Assembly (NCBI GenBank): GCA_964648295.1
Contig: CAZYNH010000001.1
Location: forward strand, 62,001-126,000
Length of the DNA stretch: 64,000 bases
DNA from: UBA4055 sp964648295
Lineage (GTDB): Bacteria; UBA4055
Direction of reading: 5' to 3'
Shown here piece by piece: positions 35,649 through 44,803 of this stretch (positions within the stretch are counted from its first letter, which is position 1; the number at the start of each line of letters is the position of its first letter). The notes beneath the pieces are model-generated. The model was not told the origin of the DNA. It saw only the letters and a list, made by a program, of their open reading frames with translations, and did no database searches. A program made the position numbers and the translations under genes.

Positions 35649-38600
35649 CTATTTCGTTGCATTTCTACTTACTACATACCAGAACTTTTTAGCTTCTGAA
35701 TATGGTGCGGAATACTGATTTGTTGATACATTGGTCACGAATGTGAACGTACCATAAGGATCGTCCGACGCATAAACATCGTAGCTGGTGGCATCAGCTG
35801 CCGCGTCCCAGTCTATCACAAGGTCCGTCCCGACCACGCTAGTAACGATATTCGACGGAACTCCCGGAACGACCGGGCCGCCGTTATATGTACCGTTTAT
35901 AACTATATCGTCAACGCTTACACCTGACGCTCCGTTGTCCAACCCCTCAAAAGCAATATAAAAATCTTTTGAAAGTACAGCATCGTCGAGCTGTATAGAA
36001 GCTGACTGCCATGCCGAATAGTTTCCCTGATACTCCGATCCAAGCTGTACCCAGTCGCCTTTTGCCGTATTGTCTTTATAATAGACCTTCAGTTTATCGT
36101 AAGGCCTTGTCGGACCGCTCGTGACCTGAGTCGTCACATATTTAAATGTCAGTGTAACTTCGCTGTATTTGCTGAGATCGAATTTAGGAGTAATGAGTTT
36201 TTTGACAGATCCGGTAGTGGTGTTAAAATATGCGAAATATGACCCTTCCGCAGGCCCTGTCGGTTTGGAAGCTGAGGTCACAAAAGCCCAGTTGCCGTCC
36301 TGTGTCCAGTTCGCCGGTATCGTACCGCCGTTCTCGAATCCGAGAGACGCGGTTGACGGGTAAAGAGGCTCTTTGATTTCTACCTGAAGCGCAGCCGTAG
36401 CGGCGGATGTCCCCGGCTCTGAATACTTAGCTTTGATGTAGTAATTGTAAGTGTTTTCTGAAAGGCTCGTATCGTTATAGTAATTATTCGTCGTTGTAGC
36501 CAGATATGATCCGTTCCTGTAAACATCATATCCTGTTAGAGCTTTGAACGGAGCATCCCAACTCAGAGCCGCAGTGTTCCATTCATTACCTATTGATGCT
36601 CTAAAATTCAGCGGAACGGGGAACTGAACGACTGTAATGTTTATTTTATTGGATGGATAGCTTTCCCCTGAAGGAGTGCCTGTATAGACTGCTGTAGTGT
36701 AATATTCGTATGTTCCTTCAGGTCTGTTTAGATCGGTATAATTTGTTGTCGCTGAAGTTCCGATATTCACGCCGTTCCTGTATATCTTGTAGTACGATAA
36801 CGCTTTAGCGGGAGCATTCCAGCTCAAATATACATCAAGCTGATGAGCCGATCCTGAAAGCTTCTTCGGAACAAGTAGTCCCGAACTGTCAAACGGAAGA
36901 ATATCCTGAAGTGTCTGAAGATTGAACCCGGTAACTGTTACAGTTATGTTACCACCTGTAAACTCATGCTCGATGTCAACATCACCGTTCGAGTCTGTAA
37001 ATCCCGAAAAACTGACGCCGTTCTGATACAGACATACCCATGCGCCTGCAACAGGATTTCCGCCTGAGGTTATTGTCGTTGAATACGATCCGTCCGGCAC
37101 GACCGCGGTATTTTCGTTCGCTATCGCCTTCGGCGGATCGGTTCGTAACTGAAGTGAAACATCTCCGAAGATCGTCCATGTTTCGTGTGTGTCCTGGGTC
37201 GCAGCGTCGGTCGGAGCTTCTGTCAGCATCAGCCCGGAAGCATTGAAACATATAGTTCCCGCTGTCGTTCTCTGTTCAGTTACATTGATCCCGGATCCGG
37301 GCATTGTATCATAATTGTAACCGCCCTTCAAAATATCGTTGAAGTAATCCTGACCTCTCATGGGAGGCAGCCACGGCTGGCTTATCGTGGAGAACCATCC
37401 GCCGACAGCCCCGCCGTTTACCTGTCTTAGCCACGCTTCCCCGAAGCACGGGCCTGTCGTCCATTCGATATTCCCGACAAGGCAGGCAACTGAAACAACA
37501 AATGGTAACTTTGTTCCGTTAGTAAGAGTAGCGACATCCGTGTTGTACAGATATCCGCCGTAAATTGACTGGAAACAGTTATATGATCCGTGACCCGTAT
37601 AGTTTATCAAAGACCTTCCGTCATTAACAAAACCGAGGATCGTCGCTTTTGTTACGCTGTTAGCCTGATACGCGGTACTTACCGATGCGTATGTGAAAGG
37701 AAGAAGCTTATTGTTGATTATTATTTCCGAATGAGCCTGATCTCCCTCGCCGTCATCACCCTGTCCGTCACCCTCGTTCGATGCGATCCCGATCCCTTTC
37801 TCATACCATATTGCAGCCATTGTCGGATTTTTTTCATAAGTGATGACCTTGTTGATCTGATTGATCAGTTCAGCCTCCGATGAAACAGAAAATCTCCCCA
37901 CAACTACTTCAATGTATTTATCTGTTCCTACTGTACAACCCAGCATCGGGTCCTGCGATCCTGTAGTGGAAGTCACACTGTTCAGAACCTGTGACTTAAG
38001 GTTGGGGAAGTCGCCGACGATCTGAGCGTAAAGTATGTTCGGATTCGCCGTGTATTCGTTTTTTATATCCTGAGTAACATAAAGGTCTGTTCCGTTGGCT
38101 TTCTCGAGCGCATGCACCTTATAGCCTTTCTGCCTTTTCCAGTCTATCCACGGCTGAATTGCAGTCAGGCCCCCGTTCTGAGATGTATAGATCACAAGAA
38201 TTTCACCGAGATCGCCGATCGTGAGCGCTTTGCTTTCATTGTAGTTCAGGAATATGGAATTATATATCCCGTTCATTTCCTTTGCGACTTTTGCAGGTTT
38301 GACCTTTAGCGCATTTACGGGCGGCTCTTCGTTGTCGGTCAGTGTAACGGTCACGCTTTTATAGACTCTCAGAGTATTTGATGCGGCATTATACTGATAA
38401 GGGTAAACTATTATGTGCGTACCTCTGACATCTCTCATTACAAATGGTTCAGTAATTTCTGAAATATTGCCGGGGTACCATTCGTTTTTAACCGATTCTT
38501 TTACGACCTCGTAAGGTATCTCATCTATATTTTGGCTTCTGGAGATCACGCCTCTTGAAGGTAAAAGCGGGTGATCGAGAATAAAATCCTCGAAATCGTC

Positions 38601-38891
38601 AGCTCTGTACTTCATCGAAACATTCTTATCGTCCTTCAATTGAACTGCGGTTGAGTGATAAGGAAGTTCTGCATAGCCTTTTTCGTTAGTAAATATCGAC
38701 CCTGCCCCGCCGATCTTTGTGTAATTGACACCGTCTTTTTCTACAACTGACAGACTGAAATCCGTTGTCACCTTCACTTCCATCTGTTCCGAAGACACCC
38801 TCTGATAATCCGCTACGAACCCTCTTCCGGTCGCGGAATAAGAAATCCCGGCGATCAGAAGAAATGGTAAAATACTCATCGAAAATTTCAT
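35649..38891 (-). CDS. Secreted gingipain-like C25 cysteine peptidase (1080 aa)
   Basis: 1080 residues: signal peptide (1-20), propeptide (about 25-200), C25 domain with classic catalytic H434 in YTGHGSYN and C470 in SVACLVGNI, an Ig-like C25 C-terminal segment, two FN3-like domains, a MAM-like beta-sandwich and the shared C-terminal FN3-like domain ending KKFWYVVSRNATK. A very good GGAGGAGGAG site precedes the ATG. It is the first gene of an operon with the S8 peptidase and has a consensus promoter. The role is extracellular proteolysis feeding amino-acid fermentation. Domain limits are estimates. Confidence 0.93.
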   Translation of the reverse strand: MKFSMSILPFLLIAGISYSATGRGFVADYQRVSSEQMEVKVTTDFSLSVVEKDGVNYTKIGGAGSIFTNEKGYAELPYHSTAVQLKDDKNVSMKYRADDFEDFILDHPLLPSRGVISRSQNIDEIPYEVVKESVKNEWYPGNISEITEPFVMRDVRGTHIIVYPYQYNAASNTLRVYKSVTVTLTDNEEPPVNALKVKPAKVAKEMNGIYNSIFLNYNESKALTIGDLGEILVIYTSQNGGLTAIQPWIDWKRQKGYKVHALEKANGTDLYVTQDIKNEYTANPNILYAQIVGDFPNLKSQVLNSVTSTTGSQDPMLGCTVGTDKYIEVVVGRFSVSSEAELINQINKVITYEKNPTMAAIWYEKGIGIASNEGDGQGDDGEGDQAHSEIIINNKLLPFTYASVSTAYQANSVTKATILGFVNDGRSLINYTGHGSYNCFQSIYGGYLYNTDVATLTNGTKLPFVVSVACLVGNIEWTTGPCFGEAWLRQVNGGAVGGWFSTISQPWLPPMRGQDYFNDILKGGYNYDTMPGSGINVTEQRTTAGTICFNASGLMLTEAPTDAATQDTHETWTIFGDVSLQLRTDPPKAIANENTAVVPDGSYSTTITSGGNPVAGAWVCLYQNGVSFSGFTDSNGDVDIEHEFTGGNITVTVTGFNLQTLQDILPFDSSGLLVPKKLSGSAHQLDVYLSWNAPAKALSYYKIYRNGVNIGTSATTNYTDLNRPEGTYEYYTTAVYTGTPSGESYPSNKINITVVQFPVPLNFRASIGNEWNTAALSWDAPFKALTGYDVYRNGSYLATTTNNYYNDTSLSENTYNYYIKAKYSEPGTSAATAALQVEIKEPLYPSTASLGFENGGTIPANWTQDGNWAFVTSASKPTGPAEGSYFAYFNTTTGSVKKLITPKFDLSKYSEVTLTFKYVTTQVTSGPTRPYDKLKVYYKDNTAKGDWVQLGSEYQGNYSAWQSASIQLDDAVLSKDFYIAFEGLDNGASGVSVDDIVINGTYNGGPVVPGVPSNIVTSVVGTDLVIDWDAAADATSYDVYASDDPYGTFTFVTNVSTNQYSAPYSEAKKFWYVVSRNATK
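35651..35860. repeat. 210-bp near-identical repeat, copy 2
   Basis: It encodes the C-terminal domain of the 1080-residue C25 peptidase and matches 31711-31920 with one mismatch. The two copies are direct repeats 3.9 kb apart, so recombination between them would delete the S8 gene while keeping a functional C-terminus. Confidence 0.95.
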
Positions 38892-38926
38892 AACTCTCCT
38901 CCTCCTATTTTACTGTGTTACACATG

Positions 38927-38955
38927 AAAATAATGAATTGCCTTTGTGTTGTCAA
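38927..38955 (-). promoter_or_regulatory. Promoter of the C25-S8 peptidase operon
   Basis: Perfect TTGACA (38955-38950), 17-base spacer containing AAAGGCAAT, TATTTT (38932-38927). The leader is about 29 bases. The word shared with the promoter at 31606-31634 suggests co-regulation of the peptidases. Confidence 0.75.
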
Positions 38956-38974
38956 CATCTAATATATTTTTTTC

Positions 38975-39003
38975 TTGCGAACCGTTTTTAATTTGAATAT
39001 ATT
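38975..39003 (+). promoter_or_regulatory. Candidate feoAB promoter
   Basis: TTGCGA (38975-38980) and TATATT (38998-39003) are 17 bases apart. The following GAGATTTAGTATCATTA stretch loosely resembles half of a Fur box, which would fit iron repression, but the match is weak. Confidence 0.5.
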
Positions 39004-39033
39004 TATTGAGATTTAGTATCATTAAGGAGCTTT

Positions 39034-41400
39034 ATGCATCTTTCAGACTTAAATACCGGCGAAATGGCAACTATCAAAAAGGTGAAAGGCACGGGCTCTT
39101 TCAGACGGCGTATAATGGAAATGGGCTTCGTTACCGGCAAAACCGTTGAAGTGGTGAAGAACGCGCCTCTTCTCGACCCTGTCGAATACAGGATAATGAG
39201 CTACAATGTCTCCATAAGAAGAAGCGAAGCATCGCTTATCGAAGTGTCGGACGGAAAAAACCGTACTGATGCCTGCGGCTGCCTTAAAGGATCGCCGGTC
39301 GCGTCAGAAAGATCGTTGACTTGTCCATTGAACGGAGGCTGCAAGAATATTTCTGTAGCTCTGGTCGGCAACCCGAACAGCGGGAAGACTACGCTTTTCA
39401 ACTACCTGTCAGGCCTGAGGGAAAAAGTCGGGAATTACAGCGGCGTGACCGTGGGCGAAAAAACAGCCGAGGTCAGCTACAGCGAGTACAGAATAACTCT
39501 GACAGACCTGCCCGGTACATACTCCCTTACATCCTATTCCGAGGAAGAGAGGATCGTTCACGATTTTATCATAAATGAGATTCCCGACATAATAGTCAAT
39601 GTTGTGGACTCGACCAACCTCGAGCGCAACCTTTTCCTAACGACCCAGCTTATAGACATGGACCTGAAAGTGATAGTCGCGCTCAACATGTACGACGAGC
39701 TTGAATCTTCGGGAACCGAATTCGATTACCACTCGCTCGGAAAAATGATAGGAATACCGTTCGTTCCCACAGTGGCCGCAAAAAATAAAGGCACTGGAGA
39801 GCTTTTGGAAAAGATCGTAAAATTTTACAACGACCAAGAGCCCGATTTCAGGCATGTTCACATTAATTACGGTCATCCGGTAGAAAATTCCATTTCGGAG
39901 ATCAGGAGCGCTATTCTAAAAGATACCGGCGCTTCAATAACCAAAACCATATCTCCCAGATATCTAGCCCTTAAACTGCTCGAGAACGATCCGGGAATGA
40001 CCTCGAGGCTGAAACACTCTCTGGCAGGCTACGCGCTGGTAAAAGAAACGCTCGATAAAGAGATAGGTGTGATCAGGCAGCATTACGAAGATCCGCCCGA
40101 AAATCTTATAACCGACGCCAAATACGGCTTCATAGCTGGAGCTTTAAAAGAAACGCTCAAGATCAAAGACAGCGGGCCGTCGAGGTTCAGGACGAAAAAG
40201 ATAGACGAGTTCGCGACGCACAGGATATGGGGGATACCGATATTTATTGCTCTGATGTGGCTGATGTTCGAAGCTACATTCACTTTGGGTTCGATACCGA
40301 TGGACATGCTCGAATCAGGCATAGCTTTACTTGCGGACAGGCTGAGCGCTTTACTTCCTGAAGGCATTTTCAGGGACATGGTGATTGACGGGGCTGTCAA
40401 CGGCGTGGGAGGGGTTCTCATATTTCTGCCGAACATACTGATACTGTTCTTTTTCATTTCATTCTTCGAGGATACCGGATATATGTCGAGAGTGGTATTC
40501 ATCGTTGATAAGCTGATGCACAAGATAGGCCTGCACGGAAGGTCGTTCATTCCCATGCTGATAGGTTTCGGATGTTCGGTGCCTGCGATAATGGCCACGA
40601 GGACTATAAGCAGCAGGAAGAACCGGATCGTGACGATGATGGTCATACCTTTTATGTCGTGTGGCGCTAAACTGCCTGTTTATATACTGATAATAGGTAC
40701 ATTTTTCCCGGAAAATCCCGCACTGATGCTCTTCGCGGTTTATTCAGCCGGCGTTATGATGGCCCTTCTGGGATCTCTTGTACTGAAAAAAACCGTATTG
40801 AGAGGAGAGGACGCGCCTTTCGTTATGGAGCTCCCGCCCTACAGAGTACCAACTTTCAGATCTACCGTTTTCCACATGTGGGACAAAGCTTATCTGTATC
40901 TGAAAAAAATGGGCGGGATAATCCTTGCCGCCTCGATAATCGTATGGGCGCTCGGGTATTTCCCGAGACCTTCTTCCGATCATTTTGAAGGCACAAACCC
41001 GATGGAACATTCATATATAGGCATGATCGGGAAAGCGGCCGAACCTGTCTTTGAGCCGATAGGCTTCGACTGGAAAACGAATGTGGCGGTAATAACAGGA
41101 GTCGCTGCGAAAGAGATAGTAGTCAGCACTCTTTCCATTCTGCACGGCGCGGACGAGGGAGCTGACCTTAACGAAAAACTTATATCCTCCGGATCTTTCG
41201 AGTATGAAGGCGACAATAAGCTCAAACCGATTGTTTTCCTTCTTTTCGTTCTTCTCTATGTGCCGTGCGTCGCTACTATAGCGGCAGTAAAATCGGAGAG
41301 CGGAAAATGGAAGTGGGCGGCTTTCTCGCTGTTCTTCACCACTTCGATCGCATGGATAACTTCTTTTCTCGTGTTTAACATAGGAAAATTATTCTTATGA
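39034..41400 (+). CDS. feoB: Fused FeoA-FeoB ferrous iron transporter
   Basis: 788 residues. Residues 1-75 are a FeoA SH3-like domain. A cysteine-containing linker (80-103, with CGC, CPLNGGC) joins it to the FeoB G domain: G1 GNPNSGKTT (112-120), switch GNYSGVTVGEK, G3 DLPGTYSL and a nucleotide-specificity NMYD segment. A helical GDI region and the polytopic membrane core with Gate motifs follow (from about 390 to the end). It imports Fe2+ across the inner membrane under low-oxygen conditions. AAGGAG precedes the ATG. It overlaps the small Cys-rich gene by 4 bases. Confidence 0.96.
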   Translation: MHLSDLNTGEMATIKKVKGTGSFRRRIMEMGFVTGKTVEVVKNAPLLDPVEYRIMSYNVSIRRSEASLIEVSDGKNRTDACGCLKGSPVASERSLTCPLNGGCKNISVALVGNPNSGKTTLFNYLSGLREKVGNYSGVTVGEKTAEVSYSEYRITLTDLPGTYSLTSYSEEERIVHDFIINEIPDIIVNVVDSTNLERNLFLTTQLIDMDLKVIVALNMYDELESSGTEFDYHSLGKMIGIPFVPTVAAKNKGTGELLEKIVKFYNDQEPDFRHVHINYGHPVENSISEIRSAILKDTGASITKTISPRYLALKLLENDPGMTSRLKHSLAGYALVKETLDKEIGVIRQHYEDPPENLITDAKYGFIAGALKETLKIKDSGPSRFRTKKIDEFATHRIWGIPIFIALMWLMFEATFTLGSIPMDMLESGIALLADRLSALLPEGIFRDMVIDGAVNGVGGVLIFLPNILILFFFISFFEDTGYMSRVVFIVDKLMHKIGLHGRSFIPMLIGFGCSVPAIMATRTISSRKNRIVTMMVIPFMSCGAKLPVYILIIGTFFPENPALMLFAVYSAGVMMALLGSLVLKKTVLRGEDAPFVMELPPYRVPTFRSTVFHMWDKAYLYLKKMGGIILAASIIVWALGYFPRPSSDHFEGTNPMEHSYIGMIGKAAEPVFEPIGFDWKTNVAVITGVAAKEIVVSTLSILHGADEGADLNEKLISSGSFEYEGDNKLKPIVFLLFVLLYVPCVATIAAVKSESGKWKWAAFSLFFTTSIAWITSFLVFNIGKLFL

Positions 41401-41552
41401 TACAGTACATTCTGGTAATTGCGGCAGTGGCCGTTTCGGTAATATACCTTATTTTCAGATTTAAGATAAAAAAAGGATGCGGACCTGCCGGATGCGCGGG
41501 CTGTCCTCATTACGAAGGGTGCGGGAAAATAATAAAAAAAAGCCGTCCGTGA
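41397..41552 (+). CDS. FeoB-associated Cys-rich membrane peptide
   Basis: 51 residues starting at the ATGA overlap with feoB. One membrane helix (about 4-20), a basic stretch and a cysteine-rich end (CGPAGCAGC, HYEGCGK) match the FeoB-associated Cys-rich membrane proteins found behind feoB in anaerobes. It probably assists iron handling or FeoB assembly at the membrane. Its last codons form part of the transcription terminator. It was found by direct reading because it is short. Confidence 0.85.
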   Translation: MIQYILVIAAVAVSVIYLIFRFKIKKGCGPAGCAGCPHYEGCGKIIKKSRP

Positions 41553-41562
41553 ACGGCTTTTT
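41537..41562 (+). terminator. Terminator overlapping the end of the feo operon
   Basis: The 10-bp stem AAAAAGCCGT pairs with ACGGCTTTTT around the loop CCGTGA, which contains the stop codon of the Cys-rich peptide gene. It can also serve the ferredoxin gene on the other strand. Confidence 0.85.
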
Positions 41563-41584
41563 CAAAAATTATTCAGTCTGAAAA

Positions 41585-41752
41585 CTATTCCTGAATTATT
41601 GCGTCCGAAGGACATACTGCCGCGCAGGCTCCGCAGTCGATACATGCGCTTGGGTCGATTACATAGATATCGCCTTCTGTTATACAGTCTACCGGGCATT
41701 CCGGTTTGCAGGCTCCGCAGGCTACGCACTTGTCAGTAATTTTGTGAGGCAT
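41585..41752 (-). CDS. 2[4Fe-4S] ferredoxin
   Basis: A 55-residue clostridial-type ferredoxin with two clusters: CVACGACKPECPVDC and CIDCGACAAVCP. GGAGAAAAA precedes the ATG. It is the natural electron acceptor for the 2-oxoacid and indolepyruvate oxidoreductases encoded later in the window. Monocistronic, converging on the feo operon. Confidence 0.95.
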   Translation of the reverse strand: MPHKITDKCVACGACKPECPVDCITEGDIYVIDPSACIDCGACAAVCPSDAIIQE

Positions 41753-41859
41753 TTTTTCTCCTTTTTCTTATTTTACTTCTTCGATACAGATTCAAGTTAA
41801 ATAATTTAAAAAGATTTGTCAATAAATTCCTTAAATGAATTTTGATCCATAAACCTTAT

Positions 41860-43200
41860 CTATACCGTTCTGAGTTTCCAGTATCCCTTTCTGTGCCAAA
41901 ACGCAAGACCAAGGCCTTCAATCACCATTGAGACGGATATCGCCGCCCAGACCCAGTTTATTCCGAATCCTAGAACATACGTCGAAACGAACGCGAATCC
42001 GATCTTGCCCACCCAGTTAGCCAGGAACGCGGCTACGGTCGGCGGAGCGGTATTCCCGGCGCCGTTGAAACTTGCGGCGTAAACCGTCATCGGAACATCA
42101 AAGAACATTCCGATAAAAACAATGATCAGGTATCCGCTTCCCGCCGCCACTACTGACGGGTCTGCAGTAAATACACCGATAGCCTGCTCGGAAAAAATTA
42201 TGCCCAGAACGGCAACTACCGAAACGAAGGCGAAACCGAACTGCAGACCCGCTTTTGTGGTATCCTCTGCTTTACCTGTCTCCTTCATTCCTAAAAACTG
42301 GCCGACCAGCGACGATATTGAAACTCTCATCCCCTGCATGAATATAAAAATGATCGAGATCCACTGGACTCCAAAACTGAATCCGGCGACACAGGCCGTT
42401 CCGTGATAAGTGATGATCCTCTGGAGCACAATGGCCGACAGAGGTCGTGACAGGCTGTTCATTCCGCTCCATCCGCCTATCTTGAGAATCCGCTTAATCA
42501 TTGAGATATCGGGAATGAATGACCTTTTGATGCTCAGTCCGTATTCCCTGTGCGAGTAAATTATTACGACAATGAGAGAGCAGGCGACCAGTTCACTGAT
42601 CAGGGTAGCCAGCGCCGCGCCTTTTACACCCATAGCGGGGACAGGCCCGAGACCGAATATCATTATCGGGTCGAGGATAATGTTCAGTATGCTCATCGAT
42701 ATGAATATTTTCATCGGGGTTCTTGTGTCGCCGCTGGCCTGGAATACCGATGCGGCCGTATGGGCTATCATTACCATCGGATATCCCAGTATCAGTATAC
42801 TCAGATAATCGACTCCGAGAGCTTCAACGGCAGGCTCCGCCTTATAGAATCCCATTATCGCGGGAGATAGATAATAGCCTGACATTGCTATGATAACCCC
42901 AAAGAAAAGTGCCAGAAAAAGCGACTGCTCGGCGCTTCTTGATCTCTCCTCTTTATTGTTCTCGCCTGTACGCCTGGCAACGAGAGCCACGCATCCGCCA
43001 GTTATGAGAGCGCTTACGGTCATAAGAACCCATATAACAGTAGAACTTAAGCTAGCCCCTGCCGACTGCTCTATACCCAGTTTGGCGATAAAATACCTGT
43101 CAATAAAACTCATGAGGGAGAACATTATCTCCCCCATCATCACAGGCAGCGACAGCTGTATTATTTTCTTTACTATCGAGACTTCTTCTTTAATGTCCAT
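41860..43200 (-). CDS. MATE-family efflux transporter
   Basis: 446 residues with about twelve membrane helices in two related halves, the typical MATE/NorM layout (start IIQLSLPVMMGEIMFSLMSFIDRYF, in part). It exports drugs or metabolites in exchange for Na+ or H+. GGCGGT is a weak ribosome site. It is a separate unit upstream of the ferredoxin gene on the same strand; no regulator lies beside it. The substrate cannot be predicted. Confidence 0.9.
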   Translation of the reverse strand: MDIKEEVSIVKKIIQLSLPVMMGEIMFSLMSFIDRYFIAKLGIEQSAGASLSSTVIWVLMTVSALITGGCVALVARRTGENNKEERSRSAEQSLFLALFFGVIIAMSGYYLSPAIMGFYKAEPAVEALGVDYLSILILGYPMVMIAHTAASVFQASGDTRTPMKIFISMSILNIILDPIMIFGLGPVPAMGVKGAALATLISELVACSLIVVIIYSHREYGLSIKRSFIPDISMIKRILKIGGWSGMNSLSRPLSAIVLQRIITYHGTACVAGFSFGVQWISIIFIFMQGMRVSISSLVGQFLGMKETGKAEDTTKAGLQFGFAFVSVVAVLGIIFSEQAIGVFTADPSVVAAGSGYLIIVFIGMFFDVPMTVYAASFNGAGNTAPPTVAAFLANWVGKIGFAFVSTYVLGFGINWVWAAISVSMVIEGLGLAFWHRKGYWKLRTV

Positions 43201-43287
43201 TCTGTTACCGCCATGATCCGACCGCTAATTTTTCTGCGGGTATTTTCCGCGACCCAATTATAATCCGAAAATCGCGGTTTGTCAAAC

Positions 43288-43536
43288 TCAAAATTCGATC
43301 TGATACCCAAAATTTCTCCTGCCTTTAACAGGAAAGAGATCTCCGATTATGCCGCCTATTGTCAGATATCTGATCTCGTCTCTGGCGCTTATGATTATGC
43401 CGTATTCAGGCGGATAACCTGAAAACACTTTGAGCTTGCAGAACTCCCTGATGTCCCTGTAAGTACCTTCGTTTATCTCCGCACATTCGGCATAAAAGCA
43501 GCTTCCTTTCTGACCGTATTCAACTGTGTTCTTCAT
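43288..43536 (-). CDS. Small conserved-looking hypothetical protein
   Basis: 82 residues, soluble, with two cysteines near the N-terminus (GSCFYAECAE) and a beta-rich C-terminal half. AAGGAGAG precedes the ATG, which overlaps the radC stop by 4 bases, so the two genes are coupled. I do not recognise the family. Confidence 0.65.
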   Translation of the reverse strand: MKNTVEYGQKGSCFYAECAEINEGTYRDIREFCKLKVFSGYPPEYGIIISARDEIRYLTIGGIIGDLFPVKGRRNFGYQIEF

Positions 43537-44222
43537 ATTCTTCTCTCCTTATTATAACTGTAATATCCGTTTTCCGCTATTATCACATGGTCCACCAATG
43601 GAATCTGAAGGATGTCTCCGGCGTCTTTTAGCATTCTTGTTATCCCGTCGTCGTGTTCCGACGGTTCGAATTCGCCTGAAGGGTGATTGTGAACCACTAT
43701 TATTGAACCGGCGGCGCACTCAATTGCCGATTTAAAGACCTCTCTCGGGTGAACCAGCGTCCCGGTCAGGCTGCCTACGCTTATGTTCTCGTCATGGATC
43801 ACAATATTTTTTGAATTGAGATATATTCCCCTGAAATGCTCTTTAACGAGCGTCCTCATGTCCTTTGCGTACTCATAAATATCCTCGGGACCTCTGATCA
43901 GCAGCTTTTTCCGGCCGCCTGTCCCGTAAAAACGCCTTCCCAGCTCGAACGCCGCGACTATCTTTGCCGCTTTATTCGGGCTAATCCTCATCACACTGCT
44001 TATATCGTTCGGGTCTTTAGTCTCGGAAATACATTTCGATCCGTATTCCCTTATTATCCTTTCAGACAGCGCGAACACGCTTTCATGCTTCGAACCCGTG
44101 CCAATTATCACAGCCAGAAGGTCCTGAGTCCCAAGCTCGTCTATCCTGCCGTTTATCAGCTCTTCCCTTGGAAATTCTGTCCTTCCGTATTTTTTCGCAA
44201 TATAATCCGACACCTGCATCAT
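43533..44222 (-). CDS. radC: RadC-family JAB/MPN domain protein
   Basis: 229 residues, standard length. The N-terminal HhH-like region (about 1-95) is followed by the RadC JAB domain with the metal motif HNHPSGEFEPSEHD and an upstream glutamate in the VHPREVFKSA strand. The old role in recombination repair is not supported for the family; the biochemical function remains unknown. It forms a pair with the 82-residue gene downstream. Confidence 0.93.
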   Translation of the reverse strand: MMQVSDYIAKKYGRTEFPREELINGRIDELGTQDLLAVIIGTGSKHESVFALSERIIREYGSKCISETKDPNDISSVMRISPNKAAKIVAAFELGRRFYGTGGRKKLLIRGPEDIYEYAKDMRTLVKEHFRGIYLNSKNIVIHDENISVGSLTGTLVHPREVFKSAIECAAGSIIVVHNHPSGEFEPSEHDDGITRMLKDAGDILQIPLVDHVIIAENGYYSYNKERRI

Positions 44223-44338
44223 TGAATTTTCTCCGCTGTTTTTTATTTCCGACGGTAGTATAACATTAGAGGCGTGTCAAATGATGACCCTGCAAGAAAA
44301 AACTTGATTTTTTTTCAACTATTTTATTCATTACTCTG

Positions 44339-44803
44339 ATGAAAAACGAGACTTTTGAATATTATCGGAATAAACTCGGCTGTTTTTTAAAAGAGAACGG
44401 CCTGAGAAGTTCACTTTCAAGGATCAGACTGCTCGAATTCTTATGTGAACCCAACAACGGACTCTCTCAGCATTTTGAGGCTGATGCGGTAGCTTTGATG
44501 ACTGAAGATAAAGGGCTTGGGGTATCAAGAGCGTCTGTTTTTAGAAATTTTAATCTGTTCGCAGAAATCGGCATCCTGAGAAAATCCAGATTCGGAGAGA
44601 ATCATTTTCATTACGAGCTTACAGATAACGAAAACAAATTCCATCACCATCTTATCTGCAGAAAATGCGGAATGTTCATTGAGTTCGACAAAGGATCATT
44701 CAAGAACCTGGCAAAAAACATCGCCTCCGGGAACGGATTCGATATGACGGATTACAGGTTCGAGGTCTTCGGAATATGCCCTGAATGTAAAAAAGGAAAA
44801 TAA
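44339..44803 (+). CDS. Fur-family metal-dependent regulator
   Basis: 154 residues. The winged-helix DNA-binding half (about 15-90) contains SRASVFRNFNLFAEIGIL. The dimerisation half contains the metal-site segment HHHLICRKCG and a second pair CPEC that completes a structural zinc site. It could be Fur, Zur or PerR; the feo operon in this window makes iron a reasonable guess. No Shine-Dalgarno site is seen. It overlaps dut by one base (TAATG). Confidence 0.85.
   Translation: MKNETFEYYRNKLGCFLKENGLRSSLSRIRLLEFLCEPNNGLSQHFEADAVALMTEDKGLGVSRASVFRNFNLFAEIGILRKSRFGENHFHYELTDNENKFHHHLICRKCGMFIEFDKGSFKNLAKNIASGNGFDMTDYRFEVFGICPECKKGK

Noticed and set aside
32700..35700. Plus-strand open frames opposite the S8 peptidase repeats
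   Set aside because: They mirror the Ser/Thr/Asp-rich repeats on the coding strand; no independent translation signals.
39004..39033. Fur box in front of feoAB
   Set aside because: Only a loose half-site resemblance; not strong enough to list as a separate operator.
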